A stretch of DNA of 64,000 nt, from NCBI RefSeq assembly GCF_000328705.1, contig NC_019673.1:4960001-5024000 (forward strand), read 5' to 3'. Below the pieces are notes generated by a model. That model saw only the letters and a list, made by a program, of their open reading frames with translations, was not told the DNA's origin and made no database searches. Both the position numbers and the translations under genes were made by a program. How positions within the stretch are numbered: position 1 is the first letter of the stretch; each line of letters opens with the position of its first letter. The DNA comes from Saccharothrix espanaensis DSM 44229. GTDB lineage: Bacteria; Actinomycetota; Actinomycetes; Mycobacteriales; Pseudonocardiaceae. This document shows positions 8,066-17,400 of this stretch, piece after piece.

Positions 8066-8797
8066 TTACCCGACCCGTTCGACCACCGCGTGCGGGTCCA
8101 GCGAACCGTCGGTCAACGCCCGCGCCACCTCCGACACCGGCACACCCGTCCGCACGCTGTAACGCTCCAGAACCGCCCGCGCGTCCTCCGGCCCGCCCGA
8201 CAAGACAGCCAGCAGCACCCCCACCGCCTGGCTCACCAAGGCCCGGTCGTGCAACGCCGCCACCGTCCGCTCCGCCAACCGCTCCACCCGACGCGGCCCA
8301 CGCTCCTGGCTCAACCCCAACACCGCCAGATCCGCCAACCCCTGACCCCGCCGCACCACCCGCTCCGGCAACCTCGTCGGCACCGTGTAGAGCAGATTCA
8401 CCCCACCCACCGCCCGACCCAACAACCGCATCGGAAACGCGTAGACCGCCCGGTAACCCTCCCGCAGAGCAGCCTCCGCGAACTCCGGCCACCGCCCCCG
8501 AACCCCCTCGAAGTCGTCCACCGCCACGACCGCGTCGTCCCTGATGCTGTCCACACACGGACCCTCGCGAAGCTGGGCCTGCAACAACTCCACGAACCGG
8601 GCCCGCTCGTCCGACGCCGCCGCCACCTCCACACCACCACGCGGATCCACCACCAACACCCCCACCGCGTCCGCCCCCAACACGGCCGCACACGCCCCCA
8701 CCACCGCACGCAACACCGTCAACCCGTCATGACGAGCCGTCAACAAAGCCGTGATCCCCACGACATGGTCATCGAAATCCCGCGACGGCACACTCAC
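8066..8797 (-). CDS. GAF-ANTAR transcription antiterminator
   Basis: A 243-residue soluble regulator. The GAF domain (about 15-165) contains VGVLVVDPRGGVEVAAASDERA and LREGPCVDSIRDDAVVAVDDF, typical of actinomycete GAF-ANTAR proteins. The C-terminal ANTAR domain (about 175-240) has the helical core ALHDRALVSQAVGVLLAVLSGGPEDARAVL. Such proteins sense a small ligand or redox state and act on nascent RNA. A GTG start is used; a second in-frame GTG lies two codons on. It is divergent from the RecQ-like gene across about 100 bp. Confidence 0.85.
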   Translation of the reverse strand: MSVPSRDFDDHVVGITALLTARHDGLTVLRAVVGACAAVLGADAVGVLVVDPRGGVEVAAASDERARFVELLQAQLREGPCVDSIRDDAVVAVDDFEGVRGRWPEFAEAALREGYRAVYAFPMRLLGRAVGGVNLLYTVPTRLPERVVRRGQGLADLAVLGLSQERGPRRVERLAERTVAALHDRALVSQAVGVLLAVLSGGPEDARAVLERYSVRTGVPVSEVARALTDGSLDPHAVVERVG

Positions 8798-8899
8798 CCG
8801 GCCAGCATAAGGCCGACCGATCACCCGGACCGCACAGCGCCGCCGGTTTCCGATGTGGTGGACGGGTTTCCGGTTGATCGGTGGTGGTACGTCTTGGCG

Positions 8900-10525
8900 G
8901 TGACGACCTCCGGCGAGGACCTCAGACGACTGGCAGCCGACACGTTCGGGTGGTCGCGGTTGCGCGCCGAGCAGATCGAGGCGATGGAGCACGTGGTCGC
9001 CGGACGGGACGTGCTGGTCGTGCTGCCGACCGGGGCCGGCAAGTCGGCGATCTACCAGGTGCCGGCCCTGGTCCTCGACGGCCCCACGGTGGTGGTGTCG
9101 CCGCTGATCGCCCTCCAGCACGACCAGGTGGAGAGCATCGGGGACAGTCGTGCGCCCGAGGCGGTGGCGGTGAACTCGGCCCAACCCGACGGCGAGCGGC
9201 AGGCGGCGTGGCAGGCGCTGCGCCGGGGTGCGGCGCAGTACGTGTTCCTGTCGCCGGAGCAGTTGGCCGACGAGGGGCGGGTGGCGCGGCTGGCCGGGCT
9301 CGGGGTGTCGTTGCTCGTGGTCGACGAGGCGCACTGCGTCTCGTCGTGGGGTCACGACTTCCGGCCGGACTACCTGCGCCTGGGTTCGGTGGTCGAGCGA
9401 CTGGGCCGGCCGACGGTGCTGGCGCTGACGGCGACCGCCGCGCCACCGGTGCGCCGCGACATCGTGGCGCGGCTGGGTCTGCGGGAGCACCGGGAGGTCG
9501 TCGCGAGCTTCGACCGGCCCGAACTGCACCTGGCCGTGGAGCGGTTCTCCGACGACGCGGCCAAACGCGCGGCCGTCGTGGGCCGGGTGCGGGAGCGGGA
9601 CGGCTGCGGGCTGGTCTACGTGGCCAGCCGGAAGGACACCGAGTACTACGCCGCCGAACTCGGCGCGGCCGGGGTCCGGGTGGCGGGCTACCACGCGGGG
9701 ATGAAGGCGGCGGACCGGGAGCGGGCGCACCAGGCGTTCCTGGACGGCGACGTGGACGTGGTGGTGGCCACCTCCGCGTTCGGGATGGGCATCGACAAAC
9801 CCGATGTCCGGTTCGTGCTGCACGCGTCGGTGCCCGATTCCCTGGACTCCTACTACCAGCAGATCGGGCGCGCGGGACGGGACGGCGACCCGGCCGCGGC
9901 GGTGCTGTTCTACCGGCCGGAAGACCTGCACCTGCAACGGTTCCTCACGTCCGGGAAGGCACCGGAGGACACCCTGGGCGCGGTCGTCGGCTCGCTGCAC
10001 GAGCACGACGGCCCCGTTCCGCGGGCCACGTTGGCGCGGGAGGTCGACGCCCCGCCGGCCCGCCGGACCCGGGCGGTCAACCTGCTGGAGGAGGTCGGGG
10101 CCGTGGTCGAGGACGAGCGGGGCCGCCTCGCCGTGAACCGGGACGTCACCGCCGCCGAAGCCGTCGAACAGGCCGTCGAGGCCGAACAGGCGCACCGGCG
10201 GCTGGTGCGCTCCCGCGTCGCGATGCTGCGCGCCTACGCCGAGACCACCGGGTGCCGTCGCCAGCACCTGCTGGGCTACTTCGGCGAGCAGCTGTCGGAG
10301 CCGTGCGGCAACTGCGACACCTGCGACTCCGGCACCGCGGCCCGGCGGGTCCCGGGAACCTCCGCGTTCGCGCTCGACAGCCGCGTGGGACACCCGCTGT
10401 GGGGAACCGGGGTGGTGATGTCGATCGAGGAAGACCGCATGACCGTCCTGTTCGACGCGGTGGGCTACAAGACCCTCTCGCTGCGGGCGGTGCAGGAGAA
10501 CAACCTGCTCAGCAAAGGCGCGTGA
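8900..10525 (+). CDS. RecQ-family ATP-dependent DNA helicase
   Basis: A 541-residue superfamily 2 3'-5' helicase. Visible motifs are 0 (FGWSRLRAEQIEAM), I (LPTGAGKSAIYQVP), II (VVDEAHCVSSWGHDFRPDY), III (ALTATAAPP), V (VVATSAFGMGIDKPDVRFV) and VI (YYQQIGRAGRDG). A zinc-binding cluster follows (CRRQHLLGYFGEQ then CGNCDTC). Instead of an HRDC domain, the C-terminus ends in a small beta-rich tail (VGHPLWGTGVVMS and MTVLFDAVGYKTL), a pattern I associate with short actinobacterial RecQ proteins. Role: unwinding recombination and repair intermediates. The GTG at 8900 gives the N-terminus expected from the family. Confidence 0.92.
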   Translation: MTTSGEDLRRLAADTFGWSRLRAEQIEAMEHVVAGRDVLVVLPTGAGKSAIYQVPALVLDGPTVVVSPLIALQHDQVESIGDSRAPEAVAVNSAQPDGERQAAWQALRRGAAQYVFLSPEQLADEGRVARLAGLGVSLLVVDEAHCVSSWGHDFRPDYLRLGSVVERLGRPTVLALTATAAPPVRRDIVARLGLREHREVVASFDRPELHLAVERFSDDAAKRAAVVGRVRERDGCGLVYVASRKDTEYYAAELGAAGVRVAGYHAGMKAADRERAHQAFLDGDVDVVVATSAFGMGIDKPDVRFVLHASVPDSLDSYYQQIGRAGRDGDPAAAVLFYRPEDLHLQRFLTSGKAPEDTLGAVVGSLHEHDGPVPRATLAREVDAPPARRTRAVNLLEEVGAVVEDERGRLAVNRDVTAAEAVEQAVEAEQAHRRLVRSRVAMLRAYAETTGCRRQHLLGYFGEQLSEPCGNCDTCDSGTAARRVPGTSAFALDSRVGHPLWGTGVVMSIEEDRMTVLFDAVGYKTLSLRAVQENNLLSKGA

Positions 10526-10552
10526 CCCTGTCCACAGTCGCCGCACAGGTCC

Positions 10553-10573
10553 GACCGGGAGGGGGTCCCGGTC
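10553..10573. terminator. 8-bp hairpin between convergent genes
   Basis: GACCGGGA at 10553-10560 pairs with TCCCGGTC at 10566-10573 across a five-G loop. It lies 27 bp after the RecQ-like stop and before the convergent stop at 10615, so it can serve as a bidirectional terminator. Confidence 0.55.
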
Positions 10574-10614
10574 TTGCGCCGGCGTGACCGCGACGCAGTG
10601 CCTGTGCTCGGAGG

Positions 10615-11091
10615 TCACGCGACGCGGCGGGCGCGGTCGGAGGCGGGCCACACGTAGGGCAGGTCGGGCGGCACGTCGGGGAACAGCGGCCCGTAGTGGG
10701 CCGGATCCTTGCGCACCAGGGCCGATCGGTGGCTGCGGTGCACGCCGTCGTCTCCCAGCCACGGCGGCAGGTCACCCGCCGCCGCCAACTCCGCCTGACC
10801 GCGCACCTCCACCGCGCCGAGGGCGGCGGTGAGATCGGTGCGCAAGGTCGCGGCGCACGTGTCGGCGTGCCCGAGGACGCACCACGCGGCACAGATCTCC
10901 AGGCCGTACCGGACCAGCGCCTCCTCGTACCCGGCCCACATCCCGACCGCGGGGTGGTGCCGCCAGCCGTAGCCGGGCACGACCAAGCCGCGCAGCACCT
11001 GGATGGCCTCGACCCGCTGCTTGCCCAGCCGCCTCTTGTCCAGCGCCCTCGCGGTCGCGGCGAAGTCCGGGTGGGGCAGGAAGGTCTGCAC
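10615..11091 (-). CDS. MSMEG_6728-family protein
   Basis: A 158-residue protein beginning QTFLPHPDF and containing ALDKRRLGKQRVEAIQVLRGL and GWRHHPAVGMWAGYEEALVRYGL, the hallmark segments of the actinobacterial family named after MSMEG_6728. The arrangement recalls pyrimidine-dimer glycosylase-like proteins, but activity is not established. An upstream GTG at 11127 would add twelve residues; the GTG at 11091 was chosen because relatives start at the QTFLP segment and a GAGGG lies upstream. It sits between a DNA helicase and a methyltransferase gene, compatible with but not proving a nucleic-acid role. Confidence 0.75.
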   Translation of the reverse strand: MQTFLPHPDFAATARALDKRRLGKQRVEAIQVLRGLVVPGYGWRHHPAVGMWAGYEEALVRYGLEICAAWCVLGHADTCAATLRTDLTAALGAVEVRGQAELAAAGDLPPWLGDDGVHRSHRSALVRKDPAHYGPLFPDVPPDLPYVWPASDRARRVA

Positions 11092-11373
11092 GGCTACCGG
11101 GCCCTCGTCAGACACGTCGTGGACCACGAGGCGCGCGCAGCGGACCAGGAACCGCGGCCCTTGCTCGACGGTGCTGTGCTCATGACCACCGGGGTACCCG
11201 TTCCGAGCCGGTCAACCGGATCGGTCCACCCGCAGCCGTCACCCGATCGTGGCTCTTTCCCCGCGGCCGTGCAACACGTTCAACTTATCGGCGACGCGGC
11301 GGCGTTGCCTTGGTCGCGACAGGCGGTTTCGCTGGTTGCGACAGGTTCCCGACTTCCCGGAGCGCTGGCACCG

Positions 11374-12153
11374 ATGACCCAGTTCGACGAGCTCGGACGC
11401 ATGTACGACGACTCGGCCGAGTTGCCGTGGCGCAAGCACATGGAGATGTTCACGGTCCTGAAGCTGATGGGCGACCTCACGGACGCCGCCGTGCTCGACA
11501 TCGGCTGTGGTTCGGGCGCTTACGCCCGCGCCATCCGGGCCCGAGGCGCGAAGCGGGTCCTGGCCTTGGACGAGTCCGAGGGGATGATCGCCCACGCCCT
11601 GGCCCGGGAGCGGGACGAGCGGCTGGGGATCGAGTACCTCTGCGGACCGCTGCCCGAAGCGGAGCGGGGCCGGTTCGACATCGTGCTCGCCGTGTACGTA
11701 CTTCCGTACGCGACGACCGTGGAGCAGCTCTCGGCCATGTGCCAGTCGGCTTTCACGGCGCTGCGGCCGGGCGGGCGGTTCATCACCCTCGTGCTCCACC
11801 CGCACTCGACGGACGAGCCGGACTACTACCGGCGCTACGGGTTCCGGCTGTTCTCCGACCACCCCGAGGTCGACGGTGCCCCGGTCACGCTCGAACTCCA
11901 GCTCGGCGACCACCGCGTCACGGTCAGCGCTCGGTACTGGACCCCACACACGGTGGAGGAAGCGATGCGCACCGCGGGCTTCCGCACCGCGGTGTGGCAC
12001 CGGCACGACGTCGATCCCGATGCGGTGGCCGAGCACGGGGAGGAGTACTGGCGGCCCTACCTGGACCGGCCGCACGCGGCGATCATCGAGTGCGGGAAGG
12101 CCGGCGACGCGAAAGCCGCCACCGCGCCGGGCGGACCGGAGGTGACAGGGTGA
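11374..12153 (+). CDS. Class I SAM-dependent methyltransferase
   Basis: A 259-residue Rossmann-fold methyltransferase. Motif I reads VLDIGCGSGAYARAI (about 46-60), the acidic residue after strand 2 is in VLALDESEGM, and motif IV is FDIVLAVYVLPYA followed by ALRPGGRFI. This is the small-molecule methyltransferase type (Methyltransf_11/25). Substrate unknown. Its stop overlaps the next GTG (GTGA), coupling it to an oxidase-like gene. A plain GGAG lies about 11 nt before the ATG. Confidence 0.85.
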   Translation: MTQFDELGRMYDDSAELPWRKHMEMFTVLKLMGDLTDAAVLDIGCGSGAYARAIRARGAKRVLALDESEGMIAHALARERDERLGIEYLCGPLPEAERGRFDIVLAVYVLPYATTVEQLSAMCQSAFTALRPGGRFITLVLHPHSTDEPDYYRRYGFRLFSDHPEVDGAPVTLELQLGDHRVTVSARYWTPHTVEEAMRTAGFRTAVWHRHDVDPDAVAEHGEEYWRPYLDRPHAAIIECGKAGDAKAATAPGGPEVTG

Positions 12154-12653
12154 CCGGCCACGACGACGCAGCCGCCCGCAGCACGGCGTTGCTCGACGGT
12201 GCCCGCTACCTGACCCTCGCGACCACCGGGGACGACGGGCCCTGGGCGTCCACGGTCAACTTCGTCGCACTGCGCGGGCCGCTGCGCCTGGTCTGGTACT
12301 CGTCGCGGTCCGCGCGGCACTCCAGGAACATCGCGGCGCACCCCGTCGTGGCCGCCTCGATGTTCATGACCGGCCTGCCCGGCTTCGGCCTCGACGGCGC
12401 GCAGCTCGTGGGCCGGTGCACCGCGCTGGAGGACGTGACCGAGCGGTTCCGCCGGCGCTTCTACGAGCTGGACTTCCCGGACGAGGAGGTCCGGGACTCG
12501 GTGGCGCTGCCCCTGGCGGAGTTCACCGGGGACGGCCACCGCCGCTTCTACGTGCTGGAGGTCCGGCAGTGGTGGTTGCTGGACGTCGCCAGGTGGCTCG
12601 CGGACAAGGAGGACACCCGGTTCGAGCTGCCGAACGCGCCGGACCTGCGATGA
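12150..12653 (+). CDS. Pyridoxamine 5'-phosphate oxidase-fold protein
   Basis: A 167-residue split-barrel flavoprotein-like protein. The N-terminal strand pair YLTLATTGDDGPWASTVNFVAL followed by LRLVWYSSRSARHSRNIAAHPVVAASMF is the usual FMN-binding core of the PNPOx/Rv1155-like superfamily. Such proteins reduce F420-dependent substrates, bind heme or oxidise pyridoxamine phosphate; the residues seen do not decide. The GTG start overlaps the methyltransferase stop, so the two form a pair. Seven bases separate it from the convergent regulator gene. Confidence 0.8.
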   Translation: MTGHDDAAARSTALLDGARYLTLATTGDDGPWASTVNFVALRGPLRLVWYSSRSARHSRNIAAHPVVAASMFMTGLPGFGLDGAQLVGRCTALEDVTERFRRRFYELDFPDEEVRDSVALPLAEFTGDGHRRFYVLEVRQWWLLDVARWLADKEDTRFELPNAPDLR

Positions 12654-12660
12654 CGAGCCG

Positions 12661-14016
12661 TCAGGTGGAGAGCCGGTCGATGCGGTCGATGGTGTCGGCG
12701 ACGACGGCGGTCTCCCGGTGCGGAGACAGCTTGCGGTGCAGCGAAAGGAGGATCGCCCTGATCCGGGCGGACTCCATGTGCGGGTAGTCGTCCAGGAAAC
12801 TGCCCCAGGTGGCGCACGCCTGCTCGAACCGGCCGCCGCGGAGTTGGATCTTGGCGAGCAGGTCGGTGGTCAGCATCCGCCATCGCCGATCGACCGCGGC
12901 GCGGTGGCGGAGGGACCGGCGCAGTGCGGCCTCGGCACCGGTCCAGTCCCGGGCGCAGGCCCGGACCAGCCCGATCCGGTGCGCCAGGTCCGCCCGGCCC
13001 TCGAACACCTCGGTCGAGTCGCCCGCCGGGTTCTCCCCCAGGCGGCGCTCGGCCCGTGCCAGGCAGTCGAGGGCGGCCCGGCGGTCGGACAGCGCGGCGT
13101 GGGCGACGGCGGCCCGGCCGAGGAGTCCGGCGTGGACGGTCGCCGGCAGCAGGGTGTCCGACACCTGGTCCAGGAAGGACTCCGTCAGCGCGACGGCGTG
13201 CCGGTGGTGGCCCAGGAACCACGCCTGGGTGCTCATCCGCTGCACCACGGCGAGGTAGCCGACCAGATCGCCCGCTTCGACGGACAGGGCCAGTGCGCTG
13301 CGGTAGTAGCGCTGCGCCAAGTGGTGGTGCAGGTCGTCGACGCACATGGCTCCGATCAGGCAGGTCAACTCGGCCACGGCGCCGAGCAGCGCACCCCGGA
13401 ACCGGTCGCCCGCACCCGCCTCCAGCCAGGACGTCACGTCCGTCGCCAGGTAGGCGGCCGACGTGAGCCGGCCCCGGCCGAACTTCCGGTGCGCGAGTTC
13501 GAGCGTGGCGGTGGTGGCGCGGAGGGCTGCCACGGCGTCGGGGCCGGCCATGGCGATTTCGTTGCGCGGTGCCCACACCGCGCTGCTCCCGCCCGGCTGC
13601 CCGGCAGGCCACCCGGGCGCGGACGCCCAGTCCACCCGGTACGGTACCTCCCGCAGCGTCGCCCGGTCGCCGGCGTCCAGGTGCGCCGTCGCGAGCAGGA
13701 AGAGCGCCTGGGTGCCGGCCGGGTCCTCGGCCGACGCGCGGCGAGCGGGCGCGGTGCCGCCGGCCAGGCCGACGGCCGAGATCGTGACCGGTCGGCCGAG
13801 CCTGCGGGACAGCGCTTCCGCGATGAAGTCCGGCACCGGTGGGCGTGGTCTGCTCCCGGAGAGCCAGTGCGACACCGTGGTTCGGTCGTAGGTGAGGTCG
13901 ACGCACGACTCACCGGCCACCCGGTTCACCGCCTGCGCCAGGTTGTGGTTGGTGAGCCCCGCTTCGCGCATCAGCGAGCGGAGCGACTCGTTGGGGTGAT
14001 TCCGACGCGTGGACAC
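12661..14016 (-). CDS. HTH regulator with TPR-like C-terminus
   Basis: A 451-residue regulator. The N-terminus (about 10-75) is a helix-turn-helix of the XRE-like actinomycete type: SLRSLMREAGLTNHNLAQAVN then TVSHWLSGSRPRPP. The remainder (about 150-445) is alpha-helical with repeated 35-40 residue units consistent with tetratricopeptide repeats. Such proteins commonly control linked specialised-metabolite genes. It is divergent from the NRPS gene across 438 bp, making it the obvious candidate regulator. The GTG at 14016 is preceded by GAGGTG a few bases upstream. Confidence 0.8.
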   Translation of the reverse strand: MSTRRNHPNESLRSLMREAGLTNHNLAQAVNRVAGESCVDLTYDRTTVSHWLSGSRPRPPVPDFIAEALSRRLGRPVTISAVGLAGGTAPARRASAEDPAGTQALFLLATAHLDAGDRATLREVPYRVDWASAPGWPAGQPGGSSAVWAPRNEIAMAGPDAVAALRATTATLELAHRKFGRGRLTSAAYLATDVTSWLEAGAGDRFRGALLGAVAELTCLIGAMCVDDLHHHLAQRYYRSALALSVEAGDLVGYLAVVQRMSTQAWFLGHHRHAVALTESFLDQVSDTLLPATVHAGLLGRAAVAHAALSDRRAALDCLARAERRLGENPAGDSTEVFEGRADLAHRIGLVRACARDWTGAEAALRRSLRHRAAVDRRWRMLTTDLLAKIQLRGGRFEQACATWGSFLDDYPHMESARIRAILLSLHRKLSPHRETAVVADTIDRIDRLST

Positions 14017-14454
14017 GACTCACCTCGCCGCCAAGCCCTGGCGCGACGGCACCTCGCCCGTCGGCGTCGCGCGCGCCGCGGTTGTCGTCCCCGGCAGCCC
14101 GTCGGGATGCCCGGGACCGGATCTCCGGTGCGGGCCAGCATACGGCCATCCCGGTGCGACCCACGGGTGAACTCGCCCCTCCTCCTTGGCCCACAAGGGC
14201 TTTCTCTTCTGGTCTGGCCCCGGTCCGCCGCCGGCTGTCCCACGAACAGCCGCCCCCCGAAGGGGGACCGCGGGTCGCCTGGGGCCACCCGCGGTCGCCG
14301 CCGACGGTGATCGGTCCCCGCACGACGACGGCGAACGCACAAGGTTGTTCAACCGGTTCATCAGGTCCCGGTCTCCCGGTCGTTGCCGCGTCCGCCGAGC
14401 GGGCGGTCCACTGGAGCAACGGTGGTCGGAGGACCGTGTCCGCGGAGGTGGGTT
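14017..14454. promoter_or_regulatory. Divergent promoter region of the NRPS locus
   Basis: No gene is supported. The region separates the HTH/TPR regulator from the NRPS gene and must hold both promoters. It contains a perfect 10-bp inverted repeat (14266-14296), a C6/G5 run just before it, and the NRPS ribosome-binding site GGAGGTGG at 14444-14451. Confidence 0.6.
14266..14296. promoter_or_regulatory. 10-bp inverted repeat in the NRPS leader
   Basis: GACCGCGGGT at 14266-14275 is exactly complementary to ACCCGCGGTC at 14287-14296, with an 11-nt spacer. It lies about 160 bp before the NRPS start. It may be an operator for the adjacent regulator or an RNA hairpin in the leader. Confidence 0.4.
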
Positions 14455-17400
14455 GTGACCGAAGTGCTGCGCGCTCCAGATCCCGTAGGTCTCCCGGTGG
14501 GACGGGAGTCACTGGTCGCACTGTTCGACAGACAGGCGCGCGACACCCCGCACGCCGTCGCGGTGGTCGGCCCGGAAGGCGTCACCACCTACCGGGAACT
14601 CGACTCGAAGGCCACTCGCCTGGCCCGGCTGCTCGTGGCGCGCGGTGTCGGCCGCGGCGACACCGTGGCGCTGGGACTCCCGAGGTCGGTCGAGTACGTC
14701 GTCTCGGTGCTGGCCGTGGTGAAGGCGGGTGCCGCCTACCTGCCGCTGGACCAGGAGTACCCGGCCCGGCGGATCGCCCTGATGATCGAGGACGGCCGAC
14801 CCTCGGCCGCCGTGAGCACGAGCGGCGTCGCCGACCACCTGCGGGCGAGCATCGAGCGCGCGGGCGTGCCCACGGTCGTGCTGGACGACGCCCACGACGT
14901 CCGAGCCCTGGCCGGGACGTCGGAAGAGCAGTTCACCGACGACCGGACCGGGGAGCCGGTCACCGCCGCCGACCCGGCGTACGTGATGTACACGTCGGGG
15001 TCTTCGGGACGGCCGAAAGGGGTCGTGGCCACGCACGCGAACGTCATCGCCCTGGCCGCCGACCGGCTCTTCGCCCGTTCCGCCCACCGCAGCGTGCTCG
15101 CCCACTCACCGCAGTGCTTCGACGCCTCGACCTACGAGCTGTGGGTGCCGCTGCTCCGGGGCGGCCGCATCGTGCTCGCGCCGGGCCCGCTGGACGCCGA
15201 CACCCTGGAAAGCCTGACCGCGGCGCACGGCGTGTCGGCGGTCTTCGTCACCCCGGCGTTGTTCAACGCCATAGTCGAGCACCGGCCAAGTGCCTTCGCG
15301 GGGTTGCGCGACGTGCTGGTCGGTGGTGATGCGTGCGACCCGACCACCATCCGCCGGTTCCTGGACACCTGCCCTGGTATCGCGCTGCACAACGGGTACG
15401 GACCGACCGAGACGACGACCTTCGCGACCCGGCATCGCGTGTCGCGGGCCGACGTGGCGGACGGCAGTGTGCCCATCGGCCGACCTCTGGACGGCGCACG
15501 GGTGTTGGTCCTCGACGACCGGCTGCGGCCGGTGGCAGCCGGCGGGACCGGTGAGCTGTACGTGACGGGCCTGGGCGTGGCCAGGGGCTACCTGCGGCGA
15601 CCGGAGTTGACCGCCGCCCGGTTCGTCGCCTGCCCCGACGGGGAGCCGGGAGCGCGCATGTACCGCACCGGCGACCTGGTGCGGGTGCGCGACGACGGGG
15701 TCCTGGAATTCCTCGGTCGCGCCGACGACCAGATCAAGGTGCGCGGGCACCGCATCGAGCCCGCCGAGGTGGAGGCGGCGCTGACAGCGTCGGACGGTGT
15801 CACGCGCGCCGTCGTCGTGGCGCACGAGTCACGACCGGGGCACAAGCGGCTGGTGGGGTACGTCGTCGCGAACGAGGACGTCGACCTCGCGGGCCTGCGT
15901 TCCCGGTTGCGTGGCACCCTGCCCGACCACCTGGTGCCCGACGAGCTGGTCGCCGTCGCGGAACTCCCGATGACCGTGCACGGCAAGGTGGACCGCCGGG
16001 CGCTGTCGCTGCTGTCCCCACCCAGGCCGGGCCGGGCGGCGGAGACCGCGGCCCGCAACCGGACCGAGCGCAGGCTCGCCGAGATCTGGGAGTCGCTGGG
16101 GCTCCCGCCGATCGGCCTGGCCGAGGACTTCCTGGACGTCGGCGCCCACTCGCTCGACCTCGCGCGCTTCGTCTACGCCGTGCGCCGGGTCACGCGCGAC
16201 GCGCTGCCGTTGAGCATCGTCTACGAGGCTTCCAGCCTGGCCGCGCTGGCCGGGGAGTTGCGCGGCCGCTCCTCGTCCGCCGAGGACACCGAGGACGGTG
16301 ACGAGTGGCTGCCGCCGCTGCGCCGCGCGGACCGCCCCGATCGGATGCCGTTGTCCGCCGGTCAGTTCCGGTTCTGGCACCTCGACCAGCTCGGTGGCAC
16401 CACCGCCTACCACGTGCCGCTGACGGTGCAGCTGAGCGGACCGGTGGACGCCGACGCCCTCCGGCGGGCGCTGGCCGACGTGGCCGCACGGCACGAGCCC
16501 CTGCGGACGGTCTTCGCCGTGCACGACGCGGAACCCGTCGCCGAGATCCTGCCCGCCGAGTCGGCACACCCCGACCTGGCCGTGCGGGACGTCGAACCCG
16601 GCGAGCTGGCCGAGGTGATCAGACTTTCGGTGGCGCGGCCCTTCGACCTCACCCGCGACCTGGTGATCCGGGCCGACCTCCTGCGCACCGGGCCGGCGGA
16701 CTCGGTCCTGCTGCTCGTGGTCCACCACATCGCCTGCGACGGCTGGTCGATCACGCCGCTGTGCCGCGACCTCGAAACCGCCTACCGCGCCCGGTCCGGG
16801 GGCGGTGCTCCGCGCTTCCGGGACCTGCCGATCCAGTACGGCGACTACGCGCTGTGGCAGCGGGAGCTGTTCGGGGACGGAACGAACCCGACCGGCGTGG
16901 CCGCCAGGCAACTCGACTTCTGGCAGCGGACGTTGGAGGGGCTGCCCGCGGAACTCGCCGACCACGCGGACCGCCCCAGGTCCGCCGACGCCGACGTGGC
17001 GACGCTGACCACGAGGTGGCCCAGGCGGCTGCACGAGTCGCTGCACGCCTTGGCGCGCAACAGCGGCAGCACGCTGTTCATGGTGCTGCAGGCCGGCTTC
17101 GCCGCCGTGCTGACGCGGCGCGGCGCGGGCACCGACCTCCCCCTGGGCACGGTGGTGGCGGGGCGCGACGACCCGACGACCGAAGACCTGGTCGGGTTCT
17201 TCGTCAACTCGCTCGTGCTGCGCGTCGACACGTCGGGTGACCCGGCGTTCGGGGAACTCGTCGAGCGGGTGCGCGGTACGACGCTGGCCGCGTTCGACCA
17301 CCGTGACGTGCCTTTCGACCAGGTGGTCGAACACCTGCGCCCGGAACGCGTGCCAGGGCGGAACCCGCTGTTCCAATCCGTGCTGGTCCTGCAGAACACG

